The translations under genes were made by a program, and so were the position numbers. Under the pieces are notes generated by a model. That model saw only the letters and a program-made list of their open reading frames with translations, was not told the DNA's origin and searched no databases. A stretch of DNA of 64,000 bases from NCBI GenBank assembly GCA_937138625.1, contig CAKZPF010000006.1:248001-312000 (forward strand). The letters are read 5' to 3'. This document shows positions 27,383-35,945 of this stretch, piece by piece (positions within the stretch are counted from its first letter, which is position 1; each line of letters opens with the position of its first letter). The stretch is from an uncultured Caulobacteraceae bacterium. Its GTDB lineage: Bacteria > Pseudomonadota > Alphaproteobacteria > Caulobacterales > Caulobacteraceae.

Positions 27383-29494
27383 ATGCCCGCGATTTTTGTC
27401 ATGCCCAACACCAAGAAAAAACCGGCCCCATCAGCTGGTGGGCCGGGCGGCGGCGGCAAGCCGCCTAAGAAAAAAGGCAATCCGTTTATGCGAGCGCTCT
27501 ATTGGTTGGCCACCCTTGGGGTTTGGGCTGCCATTGGCGGGGCGATTTTTTTGGCCATGTTCGCCACTGATTTGCCGGATGTCAGCAAGATTTGGGACAT
27601 TCCGCGCCTGACCTCGGTGTCATATTACGATACCAATGGGCGATTGATCGCGGCGCGGGGGTCGAAATACTCATCGCCCATCCAACTGGAAAACTTGCCG
27701 GCCCATGTGCCGGCGGCGGTGGTGGCCGTCGAGGACCGCCGGTTTTACAAGCACCCGGGCGTTGATCCCCTAGGCCTGAGCCGGGCGGCCGTGAAAAATA
27801 TATCGGCTGGGCGTGTGGTGCAGGGGGGCTCGACGCTGACCCAACAGTTGGCCAAGAACCTGTTTTTGACCAACGAGCGCACCTATAAACGCAAAGCCCA
27901 GGAACTGATTTTGGCCTTGTGGCTGGAAATGAAATTCAGCAAGGACCAGATCCTGAATTTGTATTTGAACCGGGTGTATTTTGGCGCCGGCGCCTGGGGT
28001 ATTGAGGCCGCCGCCCAGCGTTATTTCCAAAAACCCGCCAAGGATCTGACCATCGCTGAGGCCGCCATGCTGGCCGGGCTGTTGAAGGGGCCATCAAAGT
28101 TCAACCCGATCTCGAGCGCCGAACGGGCCGAAGAGCGGGCCAATGTGGTTTTGGACGTGATGTTGGAAACCGCTTCGATCACTGAAGTGGAGTACCTGGC
28201 CGCTAAGGAGGAAGAGGTCAAAGTGGCCAGCAACGCTTTCACCGGTTCGGCGCAGTTTTTCATCGATTGGCTGGAGCCCCAGGTGCGGGATTATATCGGC
28301 GATTTGGATGAAGAGGTCATTGTCTACACCAGTCTGGATATGCGGATGCAGGCGGCGGCAAGCCAAGCGCTTGAGGCCGGTTTGGAAAACGCCACAGCCC
28401 GCAAGATCGGCCAGGCGGCCTTGGTGGCGCTTGATGAGGATGGCGCTGTGCGGGCCATGATCGGCGGTCGGCATTATGGCGACAGCCAGTTTAACCGCGC
28501 CACCCAAGCCAAACGCCAGCCAGGATCCGCCTTCAAGCCGTTTGTGTATCTGACGGCCCTTGAGCGCGGCCTGACGCCTAATGATGTGCGGGTTGATGCG
28601 CCCATTTCCTATGGCGATTGGAGCCCGGGCAACTACACCAATGAATATCTCGGCCCCGTGACCTTGGCGACCGCCTTGCAAAAATCCATCAACACTGTGG
28701 CGGTGCAATTGGCTGACGAGGTGGGACGCGCCGATGTGGCGCGCACGGCGCGGCGGTTAGGCGTGGAGTCGAAAATCGGCACGGTGCGGGCCATTGCACT
28801 GGGCACTTCGGAAATGACGTTGATCGAGCTGACGTCCGCCTATTTGCCGTTTGCCAATGGGGGCTTGCGCACCGCGGCCTGGGGCGTGAAGCGGATTGAA
28901 ACCTCAGATGGGCGGGTGATCTATGCCCGGCCCCGCACCGATGATCGCTTTCAGGTGGTAGCGGATCGGGAATTGCGCTTGATGAACGGCATGTTGCGCC
29001 GTGTGGTGACGTCAGGCACGGGGCGCAACGCCTTGCTGCCCAAACACGAAAACGCAGGCAAAACCGGCACCACCAGTGATTATCGCGACGCCTGGTTCAT
29101 TGGGTATGTCAAGGATTTCGCCATCGGGGTCTGGGTCGGTAACGATGATTTCACCGTGATGAACAAGGTCACCGGTGGGGCAGAACCCGCCCGCATATGG
29201 CGGGCTTTTGCTACCAAGGCTTTGGCCAAGCGCCCGCCTGAGGCTCTGCCGGTGTCCGCGCCCGAGGAAGAAGGCGCCCCGCCGGAGTTGGGTGATCCCT
29301 TGGGGGCCTTGATTGCGGGGCAACACAGCCTGGCGCCTGCACCCGCCAATGATGTCACTGGAGATGAGGCCATGGCGGATCCCTTGAGAGACCTGATCGA
29401 GGCGCAGCCCACGGCACCTGCTGAGCCCCAAACCGCGCCCGAGCCAGCCCCCGAGGATCCCTTACCGCCCGCGGCCATTGCCGCCCAGCGGTAA
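27383..29494 (+). CDS. Class A penicillin-binding protein (bifunctional transglycosylase/transpeptidase)
   Basis: A 703-residue inner-membrane protein that polymerises and cross-links peptidoglycan. After a Pro/Gly/Lys-rich cytoplasmic stretch it has one transmembrane helix (about residues 38-60). The GT51 domain shows EDRRFYKHPGVD (catalytic Glu) and GGSTLTQQLAKNLF. The transpeptidase domain has the SxxK motif in PGSAFKPF, SxN in KSINTV and KTGTTSD. The tail (about residue 610 on) is Pro/Ala/Glu-rich and probably disordered. ATG 27383 lacks a clear ribosome binding site; ATG 27401 is an alternative. Similar in layout to short PBP1a/PBP2d-like enzymes. Confidence 0.95.
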   Translation: MPAIFVMPNTKKKPAPSAGGPGGGGKPPKKKGNPFMRALYWLATLGVWAAIGGAIFLAMFATDLPDVSKIWDIPRLTSVSYYDTNGRLIAARGSKYSSPIQLENLPAHVPAAVVAVEDRRFYKHPGVDPLGLSRAAVKNISAGRVVQGGSTLTQQLAKNLFLTNERTYKRKAQELILALWLEMKFSKDQILNLYLNRVYFGAGAWGIEAAAQRYFQKPAKDLTIAEAAMLAGLLKGPSKFNPISSAERAEERANVVLDVMLETASITEVEYLAAKEEEVKVASNAFTGSAQFFIDWLEPQVRDYIGDLDEEVIVYTSLDMRMQAAASQALEAGLENATARKIGQAALVALDEDGAVRAMIGGRHYGDSQFNRATQAKRQPGSAFKPFVYLTALERGLTPNDVRVDAPISYGDWSPGNYTNEYLGPVTLATALQKSINTVAVQLADEVGRADVARTARRLGVESKIGTVRAIALGTSEMTLIELTSAYLPFANGGLRTAAWGVKRIETSDGRVIYARPRTDDRFQVVADRELRLMNGMLRRVVTSGTGRNALLPKHENAGKTGTTSDYRDAWFIGYVKDFAIGVWVGNDDFTVMNKVTGGAEPARIWRAFATKALAKRPPEALPVSAPEEEGAPPELGDPLGALIAGQHSLAPAPANDVTGDEAMADPLRDLIEAQPTAPAEPQTAPEPAPEDPLPPAAIAAQR

Positions 29495-29515
29495 CAGCAG
29501 GTGTTTGGTCGCATA

Positions 29516-29544
29516 TTGACAAATATGTGTACATCCGCTAAGGG
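29516..29544 (+). promoter_or_regulatory. Promoter of the 29575 gene
   Basis: TTGACA (29516-29521), 17 bases, TAAGGG (29539-29544). The -35 is consensus and the -10 weak. Confidence 0.45.
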
Positions 29545-29574
29545 CAGGGTCCATTTTTAGATGTGGAGTTTCTT

Positions 29575-29991
29575 ATGTCTATTCACCAAGTCCGTGACAC
29601 CACACGGCAAAGCCCGTTGTCAGATGCCCAAAATCCGGCAGATTTTACAGAAAGCTTGGCTGCCCATCAGGTCACGGACCCCGAACCGAGCAAGTGGATT
29701 GAAGTCAGTCGTACACCCAAAGACAATAACGGGGACGGTTTGTTTGATGTCATTGAAGTTGAGTACAAATCCACCGATCCGGACAGCGAATTAAAAAAAG
29801 TGGCCTGGTACGTGGATAAAAACTCTAATGGTATAATTGACCCGGAGGATGCCCAGGTGACGCACCGGGTTTTCATCCCCAGTACCTATAGTCCTCAAGA
29901 GTTTCCCCAGCCCCCACAACGGGACAGTGTGCCCGCCACAAGGCCCCCGCGCCAAAAAGACGATCGCCCAGTTTATATGACCTCGATGTAA
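29575..29991 (+). CDS. Hypothetical protein with two calcium loops
   Basis: A 138-residue protein with no recognised family and no signal peptide. Two loops match calcium-binding patterns: DNNGDGLFD (residues 50-58, followed by a beta-like VIEVEYKS) and DKNSNGIIDPED (81-92), an EF-hand or dockerin-like dodecamer. Between them, KKVAWYVD may form a strand. The Pro/Arg-rich C-terminus is probably disordered. ATG 29575 has GGAG six to seven bases upstream; a GTG at 29563 is also in frame. Monocistronic and flanked by its own promoter. Belongs with the other scattered calcium-loop proteins of this window. Function unknown. Confidence 0.72.
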   Translation: MSIHQVRDTTRQSPLSDAQNPADFTESLAAHQVTDPEPSKWIEVSRTPKDNNGDGLFDVIEVEYKSTDPDSELKKVAWYVDKNSNGIIDPEDAQVTHRVFIPSTYSPQEFPQPPQRDSVPATRPPRQKDDRPVYMTSM

Positions 29992-29996
29992 GGGGG

Positions 29997-30713
29997 TCAG
30001 GCCTGGATGGCCTTCAGACTTTGACCTTCATGGCGCAGCCAGTGCTGGGCCGCCTGGGTGGGCCCATACAGCGCCTGGAGCTGCCGCCAAAACGCGGGGC
30101 TGTGGTCTAGGTGCATAAGGTGGCAGACTTCGTGGGCCGCCACATAATCAAAGACTTTGGGCGGGGCCATGATCAGCCGCCAAGACAGCATGATCCGACC
30201 TTCAGATGAGCAGGACCCCCATCGCCCCAGGGGGTCGGCGATGCGCACACCTTGGAACGGGCGCCCCAACGCCTGGGCATAGTGATGCAGGCGGTCGCGG
30301 GCGTGCTCGCGCGCCAGCGCCTTCAGATAGCCAAGGGCAGCGGTCCCGGCCTTATCGGGGGCACAACGCAGGCCCAAACGGCCATCCCCATGATGGGCCC
30401 GCGGGTGGCCGTTTTCCAGAACATGCGGCACGCCTAAAATGGGCACAGTCTCCCCCAGCCGCAGCCGCTGCGTGCTGACTTGCCGTGCGGCCACAGATTG
30501 GATCCATTGCGCCCGGGCGCGCGCAAAGTCGACGGCATCGGGCAACAACTGGACACGGGGGGCCACCGCCAACATCTCACCCGTTTTGCGATCGGGCCGC
30601 AAGATCACACGGCGCGCACGGGTATTGACCACCAGCCGCACGGACACGCCGGCAACCTCGATCACGTCACCGTCTTGCCATTTCGATTTGGGGCTCAGCA
30701 GGGATAAAATCAC
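29997..30713 (-). CDS. YgjP-like (DUF45/M48-type) zinc metallopeptidase
   Basis: A protein of about 238 residues with the YgjP family signature: GRWGSCSSEGRIMLSWRLI, then the zinc site HEVCHLMHLDHSPAFW near residue 195 (HExxH plus a further His). The N-terminal part has the family's VRLVVNTRARRVILRPDR beta region. The GTG at 30713 is taken as start since it clears the end of the PHA depolymerase gene upstream; a longer frame to 30848 overlaps that gene. The ribosome binding site is weak, so the exact start is unsure. Substrates are not known. Converges on 29575-29991 with a five-base gap. Confidence 0.85.
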   Translation of the reverse strand: MILSLLSPKSKWQDGDVIEVAGVSVRLVVNTRARRVILRPDRKTGEMLAVAPRVQLLPDAVDFARARAQWIQSVAARQVSTQRLRLGETVPILGVPHVLENGHPRAHHGDGRLGLRCAPDKAGTAALGYLKALAREHARDRLHHYAQALGRPFQGVRIADPLGRWGSCSSEGRIMLSWRLIMAPPKVFDYVAAHEVCHLMHLDHSPAFWRQLQALYGPTQAAQHWLRHEGQSLKAIQA

Positions 30714-30741
30714 GGGGTCAGTGTAAAAGCCCGTTCGCGGC

Positions 30742-32046
30742 TTAGGAAGCCTTTTTTGTCTTTGGTTTTGGCTTGGGGGTTGTGCTGGCGTTGCGGTCTT
30801 TTGCTGTCTGGGCGCCCATGACATGGGCCAGGATTTTGGGATAAACATCGCGGCGGAATTTGCTGCCGGTGAAAATGCCGTAATGCCCTACGCCCGGTTG
30901 CACCAAGGTGGTTTTTAGCGTTTGCGGCAGATTTGGAGTCAGGTCATGTACGGCCTGGCACTGGCCCACGCCGGCGATGTCGTCCCGTTCGCCTTCAACG
31001 GACATAATCGCCATATCGGTGATGGCACCCGGGTCGATCAGACGGCCGCGGTGCATCAATTGGCCTTCGGGCAGCAGATGACGTTGAAAGACATAGTCGA
31101 TGGTTTGCAGATAGAACTCTTCGGTCAGGTCCAGAACCGAGAGGTATTCATCATAGAAATTGCGGTGCTTTTCGGCGCTGTCATCATCGCCCTCGAGGAG
31201 GTGTTCGAAGTAAGTGTAATGGGCGTCCATATGGCGGTCATGGTTCATCGAAATAAAGGCGGCTAACTGCATGAAGCCCGGGTACACACGGCGCATAGCG
31301 CCCGGGTAGGGCACCGGCACGGTGTGGATCATGTTGGATTTGAACCAGGTAAAGGGGCGACTGGCGGCCAGTTCATTCGGCACGGTGGGCGCGCGGCGAG
31401 CATCCATTGGCGAGCCAATGAAGGTCAAACTCAGGGGGCGCAGGGGGGCCTTTTCCTCGGCCATGACACTGGCGGCGGCCAGAACCGGTGGGCCGGGTTG
31501 GCAAACGGCAACAACATGACAAGGGCCGATCTGGCGGATCATTTCGGCGACATGATCGACATAGTCATGAAAATCAAAGCGGCCCTCATAGACAGGCACC
31601 AATTTGGCGTCGGTCCAGTCGCTGACATAGACCTCGGCGTCGGGCAAAAAGGCCTCGACCGTACCGCGCAACAAGGTGGCGAAGTGCCCGGACAAAGGGG
31701 CGACCAATAGCACCTTGGGGGTCTCGGTTTTCTTTGATTTGGTTTGTCTTGGTTTGGGTAAGTCCCGTTGAAAGTGCACCAGCTCTACCCACGGGCTTTC
31801 CCAGACCACTTCGGGGGTGACCGCCACGGCCTTGCCGTCGATCTCGGTGCTGTCAATGGCCCACGCGGGTTTGTCATAACGCTTGGTCAGGCGGTCTACC
31901 AGCTCGGCCGAGGCCGCCACTGAGCGGCCCACCAATGTCGAGGACAATGGGTTCAGGGGGTGATTGGCCCAGGCCCGCGCGCCCAAGGCCGACATGCGCC
32001 AGCCCTGACTGAGGGCATGGCCCATTTCATAAACACTGTACAGCAT
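30742..32046 (-). CDS. phaZ: Intracellular polyhydroxyalkanoate depolymerase
   Basis: A 434-residue alpha/beta-hydrolase of the PHB_depo_C family that degrades stored poly-3-hydroxybutyrate in the cytoplasm. The start MLYSVYEMGHALSQGWRM is typical of PhaZ1-type enzymes. The nucleophile is the cysteine in AVCQPGPP, and the catalytic histidine lies in GVGHYGIFTGSKFR near the C-terminus. A lysine-rich tail closes the protein. ATG 32046 is chosen since AAGGAG lies five bases upstream. It implies the organism stores PHB. Confidence 0.94.
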   Translation of the reverse strand: MLYSVYEMGHALSQGWRMSALGARAWANHPLNPLSSTLVGRSVAASAELVDRLTKRYDKPAWAIDSTEIDGKAVAVTPEVVWESPWVELVHFQRDLPKPRQTKSKKTETPKVLLVAPLSGHFATLLRGTVEAFLPDAEVYVSDWTDAKLVPVYEGRFDFHDYVDHVAEMIRQIGPCHVVAVCQPGPPVLAAASVMAEEKAPLRPLSLTFIGSPMDARRAPTVPNELAASRPFTWFKSNMIHTVPVPYPGAMRRVYPGFMQLAAFISMNHDRHMDAHYTYFEHLLEGDDDSAEKHRNFYDEYLSVLDLTEEFYLQTIDYVFQRHLLPEGQLMHRGRLIDPGAITDMAIMSVEGERDDIAGVGQCQAVHDLTPNLPQTLKTTLVQPGVGHYGIFTGSKFRRDVYPKILAHVMGAQTAKDRNASTTPKPKPKTKKAS

Positions 32047-32154
32047 ACTCACTCCTTCCGCGGGGCTTGGCCCCTAGCGGTTCCCCCGCATCATGCCCAC
32101 AGTGTAGATGATTTGGCTGAAAAGACCATAAAGGCCGCCGCGTGGCGAAAAAAC

Positions 32155-32748
32155 CTATAGCCGCGCGTTGGTTTCAATGGCGCGGCGGAATTTATCGGCC
32201 ATGGTCTGGGCGCTTTCGCTGGCCGAGCCAACGGCGGAAACCTTCCCATCCGGTGCCACCAAATAGACGACCGAGGAATGATCGACATTGTAATCCTCGC
32301 CGTCGCCAGCCTTTTGCGCATAGACGCGCCAAATCTTGGTCATATGGTCAATGGCCTCGGGGCTGCCGGTCAGACCAATGGTGCCCACCGGCAAACCATC
32401 AGAAGCCAAATAGTCTTTCAGCACCTCAGGGCTGTCGCGTTCAGGGTCGACACTGACAAAGACAACGCTCAGCTCCACTTGGTCTTCAAGGGTGCGTTGC
32501 ACATCCGCCAGCGTCACCAATGTTGTAGGGCAGATGTCGGGGCAATGGGTGAAACCAAAGAACAAGGCGGACCAATGGCCTTTGAACAGCGTTTCAGAAC
32601 GAACATCGCCCGTTTGGTCCACCAGCTCAAAGGACCCGCCGATATCATCCCCGCGATTGGGAGGTGTGGTGGCGGATAAAATCCAAACTCCCATCAAAAC
32701 CCCAATGAACAGTGCCAACACCAGGGGGATCAGTTTGCGTTTGGGCAT
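32155..32748 (-). CDS. senC: SCO1/SenC family copper chaperone
   Basis: A 197-residue membrane-anchored thioredoxin-fold protein that supplies copper to cytochrome oxidase CuA or otherwise supports its assembly in the periplasm. One N-terminal membrane helix (residues about 6-25). The copper ligands are Cys69 and Cys73 in THCPDICPTT and the histidine of NVDHSSVVYL. ATG 32748 follows GAGG; a longer frame to 32808 lacks support. Divergent from regB with 97 bases between starts, the arrangement known from the reg/prr loci of photosynthetic alphaproteobacteria. Confidence 0.95.
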   Translation of the reverse strand: MPKRKLIPLVLALFIGVLMGVWILSATTPPNRGDDIGGSFELVDQTGDVRSETLFKGHWSALFFGFTHCPDICPTTLVTLADVQRTLEDQVELSVVFVSVDPERDSPEVLKDYLASDGLPVGTIGLTGSPEAIDHMTKIWRVYAQKAGDGEDYNVDHSSVVYLVAPDGKVSAVGSASESAQTMADKFRRAIETNARL

Positions 32749-32845
32749 GATGGACCTCGTCATTTTCAGCCGGTTTGAAGCTGGGGAAAACTGTGCCAGA
32801 TGTAGCATCAGGATTCCGTTATGTTAAGTCATTGACGAGGCCCCC

Positions 32846-34183
32846 ATGCCCGATACCACTGTGTCCCTGATGTCTCCGCAGACCAGCCGCTTGCGCCTGC
32901 GCACCTTGATTATGCTGCGCTGGGTGGCCGTGATCGGCCAGGCGGCCACGGTGGGCTTTGTGCACTTTGTTTTGCAATTTCCGTTGTTGTTGCCGTCGGT
33001 GCTGTCGCTGGTGGGGGCCGGCGTGTTGTTGAATGTGTTGTTGATGGCCTCGGGCCAATCACAACGCTTGCTCAGCAACCGCGAGGCCGCCAGTCTGTTG
33101 TTGTTTGACACCGTGCAAATGGCGGCTTTGTTGGGGTTGACGGGGGGGCTGCACAATCCGTTCGTGATCTTGCTGGTGGCGCCGGCGGTGATCGCGGCGG
33201 CCAACCTGCGCCGGGATGTGGCGGTTTTTGTTTATGTCACGAGCGTGATCTTGGCGGGTGTGATCGGGCTTTATCACTTGCCCTTGCCGTGGCGAGACGC
33301 AGGCTTTGCGCCTTTGCCGCCCTTGTATGTTTTGGCTGAGTGGCTGGCCATTGTGGTCGGGGGTGGGTTTATCGCGGGTTTTGCAGGTTGGGTGGCGGCC
33401 GATGCGGGCCGCATGGAAACGGCCTTAGCGGCCACCCAGGATGTGCTGGCCAAGGAACAAAAATTAGCCGCCTTAGGGTCGTTGGCCACCATGACGGCCC
33501 ATGAGCTCGGGACACCACTTGCGACCATTCATCTGGTGGCCAAGGAGTTGTCGCGACAAGGCCAAGAGGATCCACACGTCCAAGAGGATCTGGACTTGAT
33601 TGTCGAGCAATCCGAACGCTGTCGGCACATTTTGGGGGGACTTGCCCATCACAAATCCACGACGGAGGCCACGGTGGTGCCTTTGGATGCTTTGCTCGAG
33701 GAGGTGGTCGATGCCCATCGCACCAGTGGCAAAACCGTGATGGTGCGCATCGACCATGTGCGGGCGGATGCGCCCATGCCGCACGTGCGCAGACGGCCAG
33801 AGATTTTGCACGGCCTCGGGGCATTTGTGGAGAATGCAGTTGATTTCGCGTTTTCCCAAGTCGAAGTGCGGGCGCGGGTTTCCGAGTGGTCACTGATCAT
33901 CGAGGTGCGCGACGATGGACCTGGGTTTTCCTCCGAGATCATGAGCAAGCTCGGCGAGCCTTATGTCTCGAGCCGGTCTGGCGGCCTGGCCACAGACGAG
34001 GACCGTGGGGGACTGGGTCTGGGATTTTTTATCGCCAAAACCTTGTTGGAACGTGCGCAGGCCCGGGTCGAGTATGGCAACCGTTCGCGACACATGGCCC
34101 ATGATGGCGTGGCCGGGGGGGCTTATGTGCGCGCGGCGTGGCGGCGTGCGGCCTTGGTTGTTGAGCCTGGGGACCGGGGCTAG
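32846..34183 (+). CDS. regB: Redox-sensing histidine kinase RegB/PrrB
   Basis: A 445-residue membrane kinase that senses respiratory redox state. About six transmembrane helices lie within residues 20-185, with the quinone-linked motif GGLHNPF at 100-106 (GGxxNPF in the family). The phospho-accepting His219 is in MTAHELGTPLATI, the full RegB H-box. Cys259 in QSERCRHIL corresponds to the redox-active cysteine. The ATPase has N, G1 (DDGPGF) and G2 (GGLGLGFFIA) boxes. It is followed by regA after 59 bases and divergent from senC. Probably controls oxygen-dependent genes such as oxidases. Confidence 0.95.
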   Translation: MPDTTVSLMSPQTSRLRLRTLIMLRWVAVIGQAATVGFVHFVLQFPLLLPSVLSLVGAGVLLNVLLMASGQSQRLLSNREAASLLLFDTVQMAALLGLTGGLHNPFVILLVAPAVIAAANLRRDVAVFVYVTSVILAGVIGLYHLPLPWRDAGFAPLPPLYVLAEWLAIVVGGGFIAGFAGWVAADAGRMETALAATQDVLAKEQKLAALGSLATMTAHELGTPLATIHLVAKELSRQGQEDPHVQEDLDLIVEQSERCRHILGGLAHHKSTTEATVVPLDALLEEVVDAHRTSGKTVMVRIDHVRADAPMPHVRRRPEILHGLGAFVENAVDFAFSQVEVRARVSEWSLIIEVRDDGPGFSSEIMSKLGEPYVSSRSGGLATDEDRGGLGLGFFIAKTLLERAQARVEYGNRSRHMAHDGVAGGAYVRAAWRRAALVVEPGDRG

Positions 34184-34242
34184 AATTGACGGCAGCTGAC
34201 ACCCAGGCTTATAAGGCAAAATCCTGCAGAAATGAGACGAGC

Positions 34243-34788
34243 ATGAATGATCCGCAAGCCCAACCTGATGACAAGTCCCTGCTGATTTTGGACGATGATA
34301 CGCCCTTTCGCACCCGCTTGGGTCGTGCCATGGAAGCCCGAGGGTTTCAGCCTAGATTGGCGGAAAGTGTGGCGGAGGCCAAGCGCCTGGTGGAGGACAC
34401 GCCACCGGCTTATGCGGTTTTGGACATGAAGCTTGAAGATGGCTCGGGCCTTGATGTCGTGAAAGTCATCCATGATCACCGACCCGAAGCTCGGGTGGTG
34501 ATGCTGACGGGTTATGGCAACATCGCGACGGCCGTGGCCGCCGTAAAGGCCGGGGCGGTTGATTATTTGGCCAAGCCCGCGGATGCCGATGATGTTATGA
34601 ATGCTCTTTTGAACCAGGGGGATGTGCCGCCGCCGCCTGAACAGCCCATGTCGGCCGATCGCGTGAAGTGGGAACATATCCAACGGGTCTATGAAGCCTG
34701 CGGACACAATGTGTCAGAAACCGCACGGCAGTTGAACATGCACCGCCGCACCCTGCAGCGGATCTTGGCCAAGCGCGCACCAAAATAA
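34243..34788 (+). CDS. regA: Response regulator RegA/PrrA/ActR
   Basis: A 181-residue regulator paired with RegB. The receiver domain has acidic pocket LDDDTPF, phosphoacceptor Asp61 in YAVLDMKLEDGSG and the lysine in YLAKPAD. A proline linker (PPPPEQP) leads to a Fis-type helix-turn-helix whose sequence VSETARQLNMHRRTLQRIL is almost invariant in this family. ATG 34243 fits the family length (about 184); the ORF opens upstream at 34186. In relatives it governs respiration, nitrogen fixation, CO2 fixation and photosynthesis genes in response to redox signals. Confidence 0.97.
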   Translation: MNDPQAQPDDKSLLILDDDTPFRTRLGRAMEARGFQPRLAESVAEAKRLVEDTPPAYAVLDMKLEDGSGLDVVKVIHDHRPEARVVMLTGYGNIATAVAAVKAGAVDYLAKPADADDVMNALLNQGDVPPPPEQPMSADRVKWEHIQRVYEACGHNVSETARQLNMHRRTLQRILAKRAPK

Positions 34789-34814
34789 GGCGCACAAAAA
34801 ACTGAATTCATGTG

Positions 34815-34843
34815 TTGACAAACTGTATTATATAAGATACATT
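34815..34843 (+). promoter_or_regulatory. Promoter of the 34888 gene
   Basis: TTGACA (34815-34820), 17 bases, TACATT (34838-34843). The stretch is AT-rich against the GC-rich background. Confidence 0.55.
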
Positions 34844-34887
34844 TCCTGCACTTTTAAGTGAGACGTGATTTAGGAAAGGAACACTCA

Positions 34888-35202
34888 ATGGGACAGTCAT
34901 TTTTAAGCAACGGCAATGTGTCGGCTGTGGGCATGCTGCAAACCCCAGACGGGCAGTTGGCCATCCGCACTGCAGAGCAAAGTTTTGAATTGACTTTGGA
35001 TACCGGGGAAACGGTCAGCATTATGCCCGGGCAAAAATTTGTGGTCACCGGCGAGCAAGCCAGTGGCTATGAGGTTGCGGCCAGCAAAGGGCGGGCGCAG
35101 TACGCCGATGCCGATCATGACGGCCGGGCAGACGATCGTCGCCTGTTGGTCAATGGCGAAGTGATTTACCAACTGGATCGCACGGATAATCTGGGCTGGT
35201 AA
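34888..35202 (+). CDS. Small hypothetical protein with a DADHDGRAD calcium loop
   Basis: A 104-residue protein with strong translation signals (GGAAAGGA before ATG 34888), a consensus-like promoter and a terminator. No signal peptide. The N-terminal part looks like a small beta barrel (MLQTPDGQLAIRTAE, then FELTLDTGETVSI). Residues 74-82 (DADHDGRAD) form a calcium-loop motif like those in the 19527 and 29575 products, followed by a strand (LLVNGEVIYQL). No known family recognised. It stands as an independent transcription unit between regA and dapB. Confidence 0.75.
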   Translation: MGQSFLSNGNVSAVGMLQTPDGQLAIRTAEQSFELTLDTGETVSIMPGQKFVVTGEQASGYEVAASKGRAQYADADHDGRADDRRLLVNGEVIYQLDRTDNLGW

Positions 35203-35227
35203 GGGCCTCAGTGTGTGTCGAGAAAGG

Positions 35228-35252
35228 GCCGCGCCTTGAGCGCGGCTTTTTT
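35228..35252 (+). terminator. Intrinsic terminator after the 34888 gene
   Basis: GCCGCGC / GCGCGGC stem around CTTGA, followed by TTTTTT. Confidence 0.9.
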
Positions 35253-35282
35253 GTGCCCTGACAGACAGGTCCTATAAAGGCG

Positions 35283-35945
35283 CTATTTCAGATCCAGAAC
35301 ATCCTGCATGTCATAAAGACCAGCGGGCTGGGATGTGACCCAACGGGCCGCTTGGCATGCGCCTTCGGCAAACACCTTCCGGTCTGTTGCCTTGTGGCCC
35401 AAGGTGATGACTTCACTGGGGCCCGTGAAGGTGACCTGATGATCACCAATCACCTCGCCCTCGCGGCGGCTGGTGATCTTGGCGTCTCCGCCCACGGCCC
35501 TTTGCAGCATCAGGGCCGTGCCGCTGGGGGCGTCCTGTTTGTGAATATGATGAACATCTAAAATATCGATTTTGAACGGGGGCAGGGCCCTTTGCGCTTG
35601 GGCCGCCAAGCCCAACAGCAGATTGATTCCCAGCGAAAAATTGCCAGATTTTACCACGGGAATGGCCTGAGCGGTTTTGGCGATGGCATCTTCGGTGGCC
35701 TGATCAAGGCCGGTGACCGCGATCACCCAGGCGGGACCTTGGCGGGTGGTCAGTAGGGGGGGCAGATCGGCAACGGCTGCAGGCGTCGACATATCCAAGA
35801 TCACATCGGCATCCAGTATGGGATCTTGGCCTCGCCCCCAGCCGCCCACCAACACAAGATCATCGTGCTGGGCGATAACGTCCTGGCAGGCTTGGCCCAT
35901 ACGGCCCTGAAGGCCCGCGATGGCGATGCGGATGGTGTCGGTCAT
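35283..35945 (-). CDS. dapB: 4-hydroxy-tetrahydrodipicolinate reductase
   Basis: A 220-residue NAD(P)H-dependent reductase in lysine and meso-diaminopimelate synthesis. It has the nucleotide-binding IAIAGLQGRMGQ, the NFSLGINLLLGL segment, the catalytic HHIHKQDAPSGTAL and the later ITLGHKATDRKVFAEGA. It is shorter than the usual 265-273 residues: the stretch between the N-terminal fold and DADVILDMSTPAA is compressed. All catalytic motifs remain, so it is probably functional. Its ATG overlaps the stop of 35942-37192 by ATGA. Confidence 0.93.
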   Translation of the reverse strand: MTDTIRIAIAGLQGRMGQACQDVIAQHDDLVLVGGWGRGQDPILDADVILDMSTPAAVADLPPLLTTRQGPAWVIAVTGLDQATEDAIAKTAQAIPVVKSGNFSLGINLLLGLAAQAQRALPPFKIDILDVHHIHKQDAPSGTALMLQRAVGGDAKITSRREGEVIGDHQVTFTGPSEVITLGHKATDRKVFAEGACQAARWVTSQPAGLYDMQDVLDLK

